A stretch of DNA of 24,385 nucleotides from JADJEI01 sp035328465 (GTDB taxonomy: Bacteria > Bacteroidota > Ignavibacteria > Ignavibacteriales > Ignavibacteriaceae): the NCBI GenBank assembly GCA_035328465.1, contig DAOLIQ010000050.1, positions 1 to 24,385 of the forward strand, in the 5' to 3' direction. The notes under the pieces were generated by a model. The model saw nothing but the letters and a program-made list of their open reading frames with translations. It ran no database searches and had not been told where the DNA came from. The position numbers and the translations under genes were made by a program. Each line of letters begins with the position of its first letter. Position 1 is the stretch's first letter. Positions 8,194 to 16,060 of this stretch are shown piece after piece.

Positions 8194-8565
8194 ATGAAAA
8201 TCAGAAACTCTTCAGAAGTGTCCGACGATATTTCTATAATAAGTCGAGGTGTCGTAATAGAAGGTAAAATCAGTAGTGATGGAAATATTCGAATTGAAGG
8301 AATTGTTCGGGGGGATTTAATAGCCAAAGGCAACGTTTCCATTGGTGAAAGCGGTGAGATTTTCGGAAATATTAAAGGAGAAGTAATTAATATTGGTGGA
8401 AAAGTAAATGGCTCTGTTAATGCAAATGAAAAATTACTTTTGGAATCCAATGCACAATTAAAAGGAGATATTGTAACGAAGCTTTTGATTATAGAATCAG
8501 GTGCTAAGTTTGATGGTAAGAGTTCGATGGCAGAGGTAAATACAGACACCTCTGCGATCAATTAA
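8194..8565 (+). CDS. Bactofilin
   Basis: A 123-residue cytoskeletal protein that polymerises into nucleotide-free filaments at the membrane. Residues about 15-110 show the DUF583 right-handed beta-helix pattern of short repeated strands with glycine turns: G-V-V-I-E-G-K-I, G-N-I-R-I-E-G-I-V-R-G-D-L, G-N-V-S-I-G, G-E-I-F-G-N-I-K-G-E-V-I-N-I-G-G-K-V-N-G. The short tails on each side are normal. GGAG in TGGAGTAAGA precedes the ATG with good spacing. A long minus-strand frame over the same bases is only a mirror of the repeats. Being next to an M23 endopeptidase suggests it positions that enzyme, as described for other bactofilin-M23 pairs; this is inference here. Confidence 0.9.
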   Translation: MKIRNSSEVSDDISIISRGVVIEGKISSDGNIRIEGIVRGDLIAKGNVSIGESGEIFGNIKGEVINIGGKVNGSVNANEKLLLESNAQLKGDIVTKLLIIESGAKFDGKSSMAEVNTDTSAIN

Positions 8566-8573
8566 TCCTCAAA

Positions 8574-8810
8574 ATGAAAAAAAATAAATTTATTGATCCA
8601 GAAAATCTTGGAAAAGTTTATCGTGAAGTCGGACCCTATCTCGGATTGGGTTTACAGCTTGCAGTAACGGTTGCAATATTAACATTTGCTGGAATCTGGA
8701 TGGATGGAGAGTTTGAATCAAGCCCAATTTTCACTATCATTTTTGCTTGCCTCGGAATTTTTGCCGGGCTTTATAATTTTATCAAAAGCGTATTAACTCC
8801 CCCTAAATGA
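8574..8810 (+). CDS. atpZ: AtpZ/AtpI-family ATP synthase accessory membrane protein
   Basis: A 78-residue two-TM protein at the head of the ATP synthase operon. The pattern G-L-G-L-Q-L-A-V-T-V-A-I, then G-I-W-M-D-G-E-F, S-P-I-F and G-I-F-A-G-L-Y-N-F is that of the AtpZ family, where a short turn with an aspartate joins two helices. AtpZ together with AtpI has been linked to c-ring assembly and, in other bacteria, to Mg/Ca transport. Its stop overlaps the next start as ATGA (8807-8810), so the two are probably translated together. The symbol is given on family and position. Confidence 0.82.
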   Translation: MKKNKFIDPENLGKVYREVGPYLGLGLQLAVTVAILTFAGIWMDGEFESSPIFTIIFACLGIFAGLYNFIKSVLTPPK

Positions 8811-9184
8811 AGAAAAATTTTCTATGGTTCTTGATTGGTTCCTTTTTCCTATTAGTCCCGTTTAGTTTATACATACTGTGTAATTATAAAATTATTGACG
8901 AGTCAATCTTTAAGAGTATCATTTATTCATATTTGATTATGTCATTAGGGTTCGGATTGGGAGTTTTAGTGTATGTTATCGGAATAAAAAAGTCAAATCC
9001 GATCTTTCTTGCTTTAGTCTGGGGGGGAATGTTTTTTAGACTAATTCTCTTAACTGTAATGACATTTCTAACGCTTAAATTCTTGGAAATAAATCAGAAT
9101 ACCTTTATATTTTCATCCTTCATTTTTTACATTTTGTATTTAATTTTTGAAGTAATTTATCTGAATCAAAGAAAAAATAAATAA
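8807..9184 (+). CDS. AtpI-like membrane protein of the ATP synthase operon
   Basis: A 125-residue protein with four predicted TM segments (about 5-25, 38-60, 64-90 and 97-118), rich in F, I and L. A conserved-looking G-M-F-F-R-L-I-L-L stretch in the third segment resembles the ATP synthase I chain (UncI), whose members carry an arginine there. Its place between atpZ and atpB is where AtpI is found. AtpI assists c-ring assembly in some bacteria and is not part of the finished enzyme. Sequence similarity by eye is modest, so position carries much of the call and no symbol is given. Confidence 0.6.
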   Translation: MKKNFLWFLIGSFFLLVPFSLYILCNYKIIDESIFKSIIYSYLIMSLGFGLGVLVYVIGIKKSNPIFLALVWGGMFFRLILLTVMTFLTLKFLEINQNTFIFSSFIFYILYLIFEVIYLNQRKNK

Positions 9185-9185
9185 T

Positions 9186-10025
9186 ATGAACTTTCCTGAC
9201 AGCCTTGCCGTAGCCGATACGTTAGAAAAGGCAACTAAAAATGACAGTGGGTGGATTCTTCATCATATTATGGATGGAAGAATTCTTGATTTTGAGCCAT
9301 TTGGAGAAGTACATATCCCTCAGTTTCCTTTGCTTTTCGGATTGGACATAACACCAACAAAGCACGTGATTTTTATGTGGTTATCGGCAATTCTTGTACT
9401 CATCACATTTGCTCTTGTTGCATCGAAATATAGAAAATCTTTAATCCCTAAGGGGTTTGTAAATTTTTTTGAAGTTTTAATTGTTTTTGTAAAAGATGAA
9501 ATTGCGAAACCTACTATCGGGAAAGGATTCGAGAAATTCCTGCCTTATTTGTTAACTGTATTTTTCTTTATCCTATTTGGAAATTTTCTGGGATTGCTGC
9601 CATTCTCCGCCACATTTACGGCAAATATTGCAGTTACAGCCTCGCTTGCAATCTTCACATTTTTTGTTACCCAGGCAGGTGGAATTATGCAGAACGGATT
9701 TCTTGGGTATTTCAAAGGCTTAGTTCCGCATGGTATTCCAACAGCACTTTTGCCCTTAATGATTGTTGTAGAATTTCTGGGATTGCTGACAAAACCTTTT
9801 GCTTTGGCTATTCGTCTTTTTGCTAATATGATGGCGGGGCATACAGTAATTTTAGCTTTATTAGGCTTAATATTTTTTATGGGGACATATTTTATTGCGC
9901 CGGTTTCAATCGGCTTTGCACTTTTTATTTATTTATTGGAAATTTTAGTTGCCTTAATTCAGGCTTATATTTTTACAATGCTGTCCGGGTTATTTATCGG
10001 GATGGCAGTACATCAGGAACATTAA
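9186..10025 (+). CDS. atpB: F-type ATP synthase subunit a
   Basis: A 279-residue integral F0 subunit that forms the two proton half-channels against the c-ring. The essential arginine is R210 in A-L-A-I-R-L-F-A-N-M-M-A-G-H, followed by the last helix with L-V-A-L-I-Q-A-Y-I-F. An earlier N-F-L-G-L-L-P block is also typical. The N-terminus has a polar extension of about 60 residues before the first TM segment, including H-H-I-M-D, a form common in Bacteroidota/Chlorobi. It starts 1 nt after the atpI-like gene and lies 32 nt before atpE. Confidence 0.95.
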   Translation: MNFPDSLAVADTLEKATKNDSGWILHHIMDGRILDFEPFGEVHIPQFPLLFGLDITPTKHVIFMWLSAILVLITFALVASKYRKSLIPKGFVNFFEVLIVFVKDEIAKPTIGKGFEKFLPYLLTVFFFILFGNFLGLLPFSATFTANIAVTASLAIFTFFVTQAGGIMQNGFLGYFKGLVPHGIPTALLPLMIVVEFLGLLTKPFALAIRLFANMMAGHTVILALLGLIFFMGTYFIAPVSIGFALFIYLLEILVALIQAYIFTMLSGLFIGMAVHQEH

Positions 10026-10044
10026 TAAAACATAAACATAAAAT

Positions 10045-10051
10045 AAAGGAG
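10045..10051 (+). promoter_or_regulatory. Strong ribosome binding site of atpE
   Basis: AAAGGAG stands 6 nt before the atpE start within a purely A/T leader. It is the strongest Shine-Dalgarno in the operon, while atpZ, atpB and atpH have little or none. This fits the need for many more copies of subunit c than of the other subunits. Confidence 0.75.
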
Positions 10052-10057
10052 TAATAA

Positions 10058-10279
10058 ATGGATTTAGCTTGGTTAGCAGCCGGTATCGGTGCAGGTTTAA
10101 CAGTAATTGGCGGCGGGCTTGGAATTGGCAAACTTGCAAGCTCTGCAATGGAAGCAAGTGGAAGACAACCTGAAGCTGCAGGTGCAATCAGAACCTCAAT
10201 GATTATCGCTGCTGCACTTATCGAAGGTATATCTTTCTTCGGTCTTGTTATCTGTATTCTTTTAGCGCTTAAAGCTTGA
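10058..10279 (+). CDS. atpE: F-type ATP synthase subunit c
   Basis: A 73-residue hairpin of two TM helices that forms the rotating c-ring. Helix 1 is glycine-rich (G-G-G-L-G-I-G), the polar loop carries the conserved R-Q-P (36-38), and helix 2 holds the ion-binding carboxylate E56 in A-L-I-E-G-I-S-F. The residue after the glutamate is G rather than S/T, and the helix 1 position aligned with the sodium-binding glutamine of Ilyobacter is I23, so proton rather than sodium coupling is expected. The length is standard for the family. Confidence 0.95.
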   Translation: MDLAWLAAGIGAGLTVIGGGLGIGKLASSAMEASGRQPEAAGAIRTSMIIAAALIEGISFFGLVICILLALKA

Positions 10280-10287
10280 TCAGCTTT
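10271..10287 (+). other. Small hairpin over the atpE stop codon
   Basis: AAAGCT (10271-10276) pairs with AGCTTT (10282-10287) around a 5-nt loop that contains the TGA stop. Only one extra T and a C follow, so it is unlikely to end transcription fully. It could mark a processing or mRNA-stability point between subunit c and the genes after it; this is inference. Confidence 0.3.
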
Positions 10288-10324
10288 TCGAATTGTGCAT
10301 TGTTAATTATTTAAGGAAGACAAG

Positions 10325-10861
10325 ATGCATTCAAATTTACTAGTCGGAGTACTTGCTTCTGAAAGCAATGGTACTCTACTTGACGTAAATCCAGGATTAA
10401 TATTCTGGACTTTTCTTACATTCATTGTGCTATTGCTTATTCTGAGAAAAGTAGCATGGAAGCCTATCCTTACCGCACTTGATCAGCGTGAAAAGACCAT
10501 TCAGGAATCTTTATCTAAAGCTGAAAAAGCCAAAGAAGAGGCTCAAAAAATTCTTGATCAGAATCAGGATAGTTTGGCTAAAGCAGAAGATGAAGCTCGC
10601 AAGATCATTGAGCAAAGTCGTTCTTATGCTGAAAAACTGAAAGATCAAATTTTGGCAGACGGAAAACTACAATCGCAAAAACTTATTAGCGAAGCTTCTG
10701 CAGAGATTGAAAGAAAAAATCAGGCTGCCTTCGAGCGATTGAAGAGCGAGGTTGTAGATATTGCTATCAGCGCTGCAGGCAAATTACTGGATGAGAAACT
10801 TGATAAAGAAACTCATGCAAAAGTTGTAAATAAATTTATCAATGAAATTGTTAAAAATTAA
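10325..10861 (+). CDS. atpF: F-type ATP synthase subunit b
   Basis: A 178-residue peripheral stalk subunit. One TM helix (about 25-43, with P-G-L-I-F-W-T-F-L-T-F-I-V) anchors it, then a long charged coiled coil runs to the end, rich in K, E, A and Q (E-K-A-K-E-E-A-Q). The stalk holds the alpha/beta head still against the turning rotor and joins subunit delta. GGAAG lies just before the ATG. The gene ends 3 nt before atpH. Only one b-type gene is present, as in non-photosynthetic bacteria that use a homodimer. Confidence 0.93.
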   Translation: MHSNLLVGVLASESNGTLLDVNPGLIFWTFLTFIVLLLILRKVAWKPILTALDQREKTIQESLSKAEKAKEEAQKILDQNQDSLAKAEDEARKIIEQSRSYAEKLKDQILADGKLQSQKLISEASAEIERKNQAAFERLKSEVVDIAISAAGKLLDEKLDKETHAKVVNKFINEIVKN

Positions 10862-10864
10862 TCA

Positions 10865-11419
10865 ATGGCTGACGTAAAAGTTTCTCTCAGATATGCTAAT
10901 TCGTTTCTTCGATCTTCATTAGATAAAAATAACTTGCCTGAAACGATTGATGATGTAAATTTCATTATTAGCACCCTCAATAGTAATGCACGGCTAAGAA
11001 GAGTTTTAGAAAGCCCGGTCGTAAAATCGAACATTAAAGTTACTATCGTTAGTGAGATATTTAAAAGTAAAATAAGCAAAGGCTCATTCGAATTTATTGA
11101 GTTTGTTATTAATAAGAACCGAGTGAATCTTTTGTTTAGTATTCTTACAAAATTCATAGAATTATGTAATGATTATAATGGCATAGTTTCGGTAAATATT
11201 AAATCTGCAACTGAATTAAGTCCTGAGCAGAAAGTGCAGATTGAGAAAAAAGTACACCAAATAACTAATAAGATTGTTCGAGCAAACTATTCTACCGATG
11301 CCACTATAATCGGAGGGTTTATTGCAAGAATAAAAGATACTGTTTATGATGCTTCATTAAAGCATCAACTCGAATTAATGCGCAAAGAGTTTTTGCGTTA
11401 TGGTTCATCATTAAACTAA
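10865..11419 (+). CDS. atpH: F-type ATP synthase subunit delta (OSCP)
   Basis: A 184-residue soluble subunit linking the b stalk to the top of the alpha/beta head. It has the six-helix N-domain opening (V-S-L-R-Y-A-N-S-F-L) and the C-terminal D-A-T-I-I-G-G-F-I-A-R-I motif near residues 140-151, which stands for the common I-G-G-(F/L) signature. The order F-H-A-G is the usual one. It follows atpF after 3 nt without a clear ribosome site, so coupled translation is likely. Confidence 0.92.
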   Translation: MADVKVSLRYANSFLRSSLDKNNLPETIDDVNFIISTLNSNARLRRVLESPVVKSNIKVTIVSEIFKSKISKGSFEFIEFVINKNRVNLLFSILTKFIELCNDYNGIVSVNIKSATELSPEQKVQIEKKVHQITNKIVRANYSTDATIIGGFIARIKDTVYDASLKHQLELMRKEFLRYGSSLN

Positions 11420-11442
11420 AAGAAATTTAAAAGGAAAGTATA

Positions 11443-12993
11443 ATGGCTGAAGTCAGACCAGATGAAATTTCTGCAATACTTAGAAAGCAGCTTTCAGGAT
11501 TTGAAAGCGAAGTTGATGTTTACGATGTCGGAACCGTTCTTCAAGTTGGAGATGGTATCGCAAGAGTTTATGGGCTTTCGAAAGTAATGGCAAGTGAACT
11601 TGTGGAATTCCCGAATGATGTTTTTGGGATGGTGTTAAACCTTGATGAAGACAGCGTTGGTTGTGTGCTATTTGGTGATACAACACTTGTTAAAGAAGGC
11701 GATACTGTAAAAAGAACTAAGCGTGTAACTTCTTTACCCGTTGGTGATGAAATGCTTGGCAGAGTTATAAATCCACTTGGTTTTCCAATTGATGGAAAGG
11801 GTCCGATTAATACAGCTAAATTTTTACCCATTGAAAGAAAAGCATTAGGTGTCATTCAACGGCAGCCAGTTAAAGAACCGCTTCAAACTGGAATTGCCGC
11901 TATTGATGCTATGATTCCAATAGGACGGGGGCAGAGAGAATTAATTATCGGCGATAGACAAACAGGTAAAACAGCAGTAGCTGTTGATGCTATAATAAAT
12001 CAGAAATTTACTCATACCGAAGAAGCAAAAAAGAACGGGATAAACCCTGTCTATTGTGTGTATGTAGCTATCGGACAAAAAAGTTCAACAATTGCTCAGG
12101 TAGTTGCTAAACTGCATGAACAAGGCGCAATGGATTATACAACTGTTATTGCTGCTTCTGCTTCTGAACCGGCTCCACTTCAGTTTATTGCTCCTTATTC
12201 TGGTGCCACCCTCGGTGAATATTTTAGGGATAATGGAAAACATGCTTTGGTAATTTATGACGATCTTTCAAAACAAGCTGCTTCCTACCGTGAATTATCT
12301 CTGCTTTTGAGAAGACCTCCTGGAAGAGAAGCTTATCCAGGCGATGTTTTTTATTTACACTCAAGGTTGTTGGAGAGAGCATCAAAATTAAGCGATGATT
12401 TGGGTGGAGGTAGTTTAACTGCTCTTCCTATTATTGAAACTCAACAAGGTGACGTTTCGGCTTACATTCCTACAAACGTTATCTCAATCACCGATGGTCA
12501 GATATATCTTGAGTCTAATTTATTCAATGCCGGTGTACGACCTGCTATTAACGTGGGTATTTCAGTTTCTCGTGTTGGCGGTAATGCACAAATCAAAGCA
12601 ATGAAAAAAGTTGCGGGTTCATTAAAACTTGACCTCGCTCAATATCGGGAACTCGAAGCTTTCGCAAAATTTGGATCAGATCTGGATAAATCTACTCAAC
12701 GTACACTTGCCAAAGGTGCACGCCTAGTTGAATTATTAAAGCAAGGTCAGTATGCACCCGTACCTGTTGAAAAACAAGTTCTTAGCATATTTGCTGGCAC
12801 GAATGGCTATCTTGATACTATTGCCATTCATGATGTAAAAAGATTTGAAAAAGAATTTATAGAATTTGTCGAAGTCAAATACAATTCAATTTTTGAATCG
12901 ATTAGAAAAGATAAAGATCTTAGTGCTTCAACAACTGATATGATTAAAAAAGCTGCCGAAGAATTTTTAACAGTCTTCAAAAAAACTGCTTAA
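11443..12993 (+). CDS. atpA: F-type ATP synthase subunit alpha
   Basis: A 516-residue F1 head subunit with the non-catalytic nucleotide site. The N-terminal beta-barrel includes G-D-G-I-A-R-V-Y-G-L (36-45). The Walker A loop is G-D-R-Q-T-G-K-T (170-177), and the signature P-A-I-N-V-G-I-S-V-S-R-V-G-G carries the arginine finger that reaches into the catalytic site of beta. Length and order of domains are standard. AAAGGAAAG precedes the ATG. The partner beta gene is not in this window, so the head is assembled from genes in at least two loci. Confidence 0.97.
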   Translation: MAEVRPDEISAILRKQLSGFESEVDVYDVGTVLQVGDGIARVYGLSKVMASELVEFPNDVFGMVLNLDEDSVGCVLFGDTTLVKEGDTVKRTKRVTSLPVGDEMLGRVINPLGFPIDGKGPINTAKFLPIERKALGVIQRQPVKEPLQTGIAAIDAMIPIGRGQRELIIGDRQTGKTAVAVDAIINQKFTHTEEAKKNGINPVYCVYVAIGQKSSTIAQVVAKLHEQGAMDYTTVIAASASEPAPLQFIAPYSGATLGEYFRDNGKHALVIYDDLSKQAASYRELSLLLRRPPGREAYPGDVFYLHSRLLERASKLSDDLGGGSLTALPIIETQQGDVSAYIPTNVISITDGQIYLESNLFNAGVRPAINVGISVSRVGGNAQIKAMKKVAGSLKLDLAQYRELEAFAKFGSDLDKSTQRTLAKGARLVELLKQGQYAPVPVEKQVLSIFAGTNGYLDTIAIHDVKRFEKEFIEFVEVKYNSIFESIRKDKDLSASTTDMIKKAAEEFLTVFKKTA

Positions 12994-12999
12994 TAGTAA

Positions 13000-13878
13000 A
13001 TGGCTACATTACGCGATATAAAACAAAGAATCAAAGGTGTCCTGAACACTCAACAGATCACCAAAGCAATGAAAATGGTGGCCGCAGCCAAGTTGCGGCG
13101 GGCACAGGAGGGGGTAATAAATGCACGTCCTTATGCCAAAAAGATTAATGATACACTTTCACATTTGCTTAGTTCAGAATCATCTATTTCCAATCCTTTT
13201 TTAATTGAGCGCGAAGTTAAGAAAGTATGTGTTGTTGTTGTTACTGCAGATCGTGGTTTATGTGGTGCATTCAACGCAAATATTTTAAAGGAGTCTGCAC
13301 ATTATATTCAGGAACACCTGCTTCCGCAAAATCTAATTCCAATTATTTATAATATTGGGAAAAAGGGATTTGATTTTTATAAGAATTCTGATTATAAAAA
13401 AAGTGGTAACAATGTTGGACTGTTTTCATCATTACGTTATGACTCGTCGCTTACCATTTATAATGATTTGATTGAAGGATATTTGTCGGGCGAGTATGAT
13501 AGAATTGTAATTATTTATAATGAGTTCAAATCGATTATTCAGCAGAAAGTCGTTATTGAACAGTTTCTCCCGATTCCTTTGAATGTCGAGAGAGAAAACA
13601 AAGCGACCAAATCAAACTACATTTACGAGCCAAATCAGCTTTCTGTTTTTGAATACCTTTTGCCAAAGCATTTAAAAGCGCAAATATGGCGTGTGTTGCT
13701 CGAATCGAATGCTTCTGAATTTGGAGCCCGAATGACTGCAATGGATAATGCAACCACTAATGCAACAGAATTGATTAGAACTCTACGCTTGAAATTTAAT
13801 AGGGAAAGACAGGCAGCCATTACTAAAGAAATTTTAGAAATTGTTACCGGAGCAAATGCACTCAAGGCTGGTGGCTAA
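13000..13878 (+). CDS. atpG: F-type ATP synthase subunit gamma
   Basis: A 292-residue central rotor shaft. The N-terminal helix reads L-R-D-I-K-Q-R-I-K-G-V-L-N-T-Q-Q-I-T-K-A-M-K-M-V-A, and the C-terminal helix ends in the signature E-F-G-A-R-M-T-A-M-D-N-A-T-T-N-A near residues 244-259 followed by N-R-E-R-Q-A-A-I-T-K-E-I. Both helices form the coiled-coil shaft inside the alpha/beta ring, and the Rossmann-like middle (T-A-D-R-G-L-C-G-A-F-N) contacts the c-ring. It starts 6 nt after atpA. It is the last ATP synthase gene here; ffh follows after 43 nt. Confidence 0.95.
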   Translation: MATLRDIKQRIKGVLNTQQITKAMKMVAAAKLRRAQEGVINARPYAKKINDTLSHLLSSESSISNPFLIEREVKKVCVVVVTADRGLCGAFNANILKESAHYIQEHLLPQNLIPIIYNIGKKGFDFYKNSDYKKSGNNVGLFSSLRYDSSLTIYNDLIEGYLSGEYDRIVIIYNEFKSIIQQKVVIEQFLPIPLNVERENKATKSNYIYEPNQLSVFEYLLPKHLKAQIWRVLLESNASEFGARMTAMDNATTNATELIRTLRLKFNRERQAAITKEILEIVTGANALKAGG

Positions 13879-13921
13879 TCTGACTCTATTTTTGATACGA
13901 CTGGTTAAAGATTGATATATT

Positions 13922-15247
13922 ATGTTTGATGAATTAACAACAAAATTAGAGAATGCGCTAAAGAAAATTAGAGGGCAGGGTAAGCTCACAGAGAAAAATA
14001 TTTCGGATTCACTTCGGGAAATAAGAAGAATTCTTCTTGACGCAGATGTGAATTATTCTGTTGCTAAAGAATTTATTGAAAAAGTTTCTCAAAAAGCTCT
14101 CGGGCAAGAAGTTATTACTTCGATCACTCCCGGACAATTAATTACAAAAATAATTTTTGATGAACTTGTTATTCTTTTGGGAAGTTCACAAACCGAGATC
14201 GCTTTAAACCCCAGTGGCATTACTAAAATAATGGTCGTCGGGTTACAAGGATCCGGCAAGACTACTTTTTGTGGAAAACTTGCAAAAAAGCTGCTCAGTA
14301 ATAAACGAAAAGTTTTACTGGTTGCGGCTGATATTTATAGACCAGCAGCAATAGACCAATTAAATATGCTTGGCAAGCAGCTTGATGTTCCCGTATTTTC
14401 ATTACCGGCTGAGAATCCAAAGAAAATAGCCGAAGAATCTATTCTTTTTGCTCAGAAAAATAATTATAACACAATTATTCTTGATACCGCTGGCAGACTT
14501 CATATTGATGAAGAAATGATGAATGAAGTCGCAGATATTAAATCAATGATTAATCCTAATGAAATTCTCTTTGTAGTTGATTCGATGAGCGGACAGGATG
14601 CTGTTAATTCAGCAAAAGCATTCAACGAAAAAGTCAATTATGATGGGATAGTTCTTACAAAACTTGATGGCGATGCAAGAGGGGGTGCAGCTCTTTCCAT
14701 TCGCAGCGTCGTTGGAAAGCCGATTAAGTTTATCAGCAATGGTGAAAAGCTTGATGCACTCGAAGTTTTTTATCCCGAAAGATTAGCCTCTCGAATTCTT
14801 GGTAAAGGAGATGTAATTTCCTTAGTTGAAAAAGCACAGCAAAATTTTGAGGACTTTGAAACTGATAAACTTGAGGAAAAACTTCGCAAAAATAAATTTG
14901 ATTTTGAAGATTTTCTTAAGCAAATTAAAGTCATTAAGAAAATGGGTTCTCTATCTTCCTTAATTGGAATGATTCCGGGGATGGGCGCACAAATAAAAAA
15001 TGCCCAGATTGACGATAAAGCATTAGTTAAAGTTGAAGCGGTCATCAATTCAATGACTAAAAAAGAAAGAACGAACCCCAAAGTCCTAAATGGAAGTAGA
15101 AGAAAGCGGATTGCTCGAGGAAGTGGTACTTCGATTCAGGATGTTAATAGATTGATAAAACAATTTGAAGATATGCAAAGGATGATGGGACAGATGGCGA
15201 GAAAAGGATTTTCGCCTCAAGCAATGAAAAATTTTAAATTCAATTGA
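13922..15247 (+). CDS. ffh: Signal recognition particle protein Ffh
   Basis: A 441-residue GTPase that, with SRP RNA, brings ribosomes making membrane proteins to the FtsY receptor. The N domain helices cover about 1-90. The G domain has the P-loop G-L-Q-G-S-G-K-T (107-114), D-T-A-G-R (188-192), T-K-L-D-G-D-A-R-G-G-A (246-256) and the A-A-D-I-Y-R-P-A-A block (135-143). The M domain (about 325-441) binds the RNA and signal peptide and includes G-M-I-P-G-M-G and the R-I-A-R-G-S-G-T-S motif; its methionine-rich tail is present. Sitting before rpsP is a common arrangement. No SRP RNA gene is visible here. Confidence 0.96.
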   Translation: MFDELTTKLENALKKIRGQGKLTEKNISDSLREIRRILLDADVNYSVAKEFIEKVSQKALGQEVITSITPGQLITKIIFDELVILLGSSQTEIALNPSGITKIMVVGLQGSGKTTFCGKLAKKLLSNKRKVLLVAADIYRPAAIDQLNMLGKQLDVPVFSLPAENPKKIAEESILFAQKNNYNTIILDTAGRLHIDEEMMNEVADIKSMINPNEILFVVDSMSGQDAVNSAKAFNEKVNYDGIVLTKLDGDARGGAALSIRSVVGKPIKFISNGEKLDALEVFYPERLASRILGKGDVISLVEKAQQNFEDFETDKLEEKLRKNKFDFEDFLKQIKVIKKMGSLSSLIGMIPGMGAQIKNAQIDDKALVKVEAVINSMTKKERTNPKVLNGSRRKRIARGSGTSIQDVNRLIKQFEDMQRMMGQMARKGFSPQAMKNFKFN

Positions 15248-15275
15248 TAATATACTAATTCGGAGGTTACTAAAT

Positions 15276-15662
15276 TTGGCAGTTAAACTGAGACTAAGAC
15301 GTATGGGCAAGAAAAAACAGCCTATGTACAAAGTAGTTGCCGCAGATTCAAGATCACCCAGAGATGGAAAATTTTTAGAATCTGTCGGCTCCTATAATCC
15401 TTTAACAAATCCTCATACAGTTGAGTTGCTTGAAGATAGGATCTTTTACTGGTTGAATGTTGGTGCACAACCAACCGATACTGTAAGAAGTCTTCTTAGG
15501 CAAAAGGGAATCCTTATGAAACGTGAACTTGAAAGAAGAGGTTTAGGTGAGGATAAAATTAAAGAAGAATTAGACAATTGGGTTAAATTGCGCGAAGCAA
15601 AAAACTCGGTTGTGAAAAAAAGAAAGAAAAATAAAAAGAAAGCTGCAACAGAGGAGAAGTAA
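15276..15662 (+). CDS. rpsP: 30S ribosomal protein S16
   Basis: A 128-residue ribosomal protein of the small subunit body. It starts at TTG (15276) with a strong GGAGG 9 nt upstream (15262-15266). The N-terminal 80 residues are the normal S16 (V-K-L-R-L-R-R-M-G-K-K-K-Q-P, then S-V-G-S-Y-N-P and A-Q-P-T-D-T-V). The C-terminus is extended by a highly basic tail (K-K-R-K-K-N-K-K-K), usual for Bacteroidota/Chlorobi homologues. It opens the S16-KhpA-RimM-TrmD-L19 cluster. Confidence 0.95.
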   Translation: MAVKLRLRRMGKKKQPMYKVVAADSRSPRDGKFLESVGSYNPLTNPHTVELLEDRIFYWLNVGAQPTDTVRSLLRQKGILMKRELERRGLGEDKIKEELDNWVKLREAKNSVVKKRKKNKKKAATEEK

Positions 15663-15712
15663 AGTTAATCGGCAGTTAGTGTTCGATTGACATGCATTTT
15701 TTTTACCTTATT

Positions 15713-15772
15713 TCAGAAGTTGTGGGCGCTGCTTCTGATTGAAAAACAATTAAATGTTTTTCTTATTAATTG
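15713..15772 (+). promoter_or_regulatory. Hairpin pair in the rpsP-khpA leader
   Basis: The 147-nt gap between rpsP and khpA holds two stems: TCAGAAG/CTTCTGA (15713-15719 with 15732-15738) and GAAAAACA/TGTTTTTC (15741-15748 with 15755-15762, loop 6 nt). The second competes with an alternative pairing CAATTAA/TTAATTG (15747-15753 with 15766-15772). Neither has a standard U-tract, so this could be a leader with alternative folds or simply AT-rich chance pairing. Confidence 0.35.
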
Positions 15773-15809
15773 CATCAGCTCCCTGCTTTAATTTTAGGAG
15801 GTTCTGTAT

Positions 15810-16049
15810 ATGAAAGAATTCATCGAGTTCATCGCGAAATCACTTGTAGATCATCCTGAAAGCGTGATTGTTGATGAGAAAGTGGATGAAGAAAACAGAG
15901 TAGTCTTCACTCTCAAAGTGCAGCCCAATGAAGTTGGTAAATTAATTGGTAAGCAAGGCAAAACTGCCATGGCTATCAGAACTCTGTTAACTGCAGTAGC
16001 AGCCAAATCCGGAAAGAAAGCTGCATTTGAAATTGATGATAGAAAATAA
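15810..16049 (+). CDS. khpA: KH domain RNA-binding protein KhpA (YlqC)
   Basis: A 79-residue protein that is almost entirely one KH domain. The RNA-binding loop is G-K-L-I-G-K-Q-G-K (about 49-57), matching the G-x-x-G signature. The family binds RNA, often with KhpB/Jag, and affects cell division and peptidoglycan synthesis in Gram-positives; its role in this lineage is less known. A GGAGG stands 8 nt before the ATG. The place between rpsP and rimM is the standard one, so the call is strong. Confidence 0.92.
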   Translation: MKEFIEFIAKSLVDHPESVIVDEKVDEENRVVFTLKVQPNEVGKLIGKQGKTAMAIRTLLTAVAAKSGKKAAFEIDDRK

Positions 16050-16060
16050 TTCTTATTTAA

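Noticed and set aside
8178..8561. Long minus-strand open frame of 127 codons opposite the bactofilin gene
   Set aside because: It mirrors the repeated beta-helix codons of bactofilin, has a proline/serine/isoleucine-rich low-complexity product and no ribosome site. The bactofilin is a clear family member.
13879..13921. Possible small gene or control site between atpG and ffh
   Set aside because: The 43-nt gap holds no hairpin, ribosome site or frame that can be supported.
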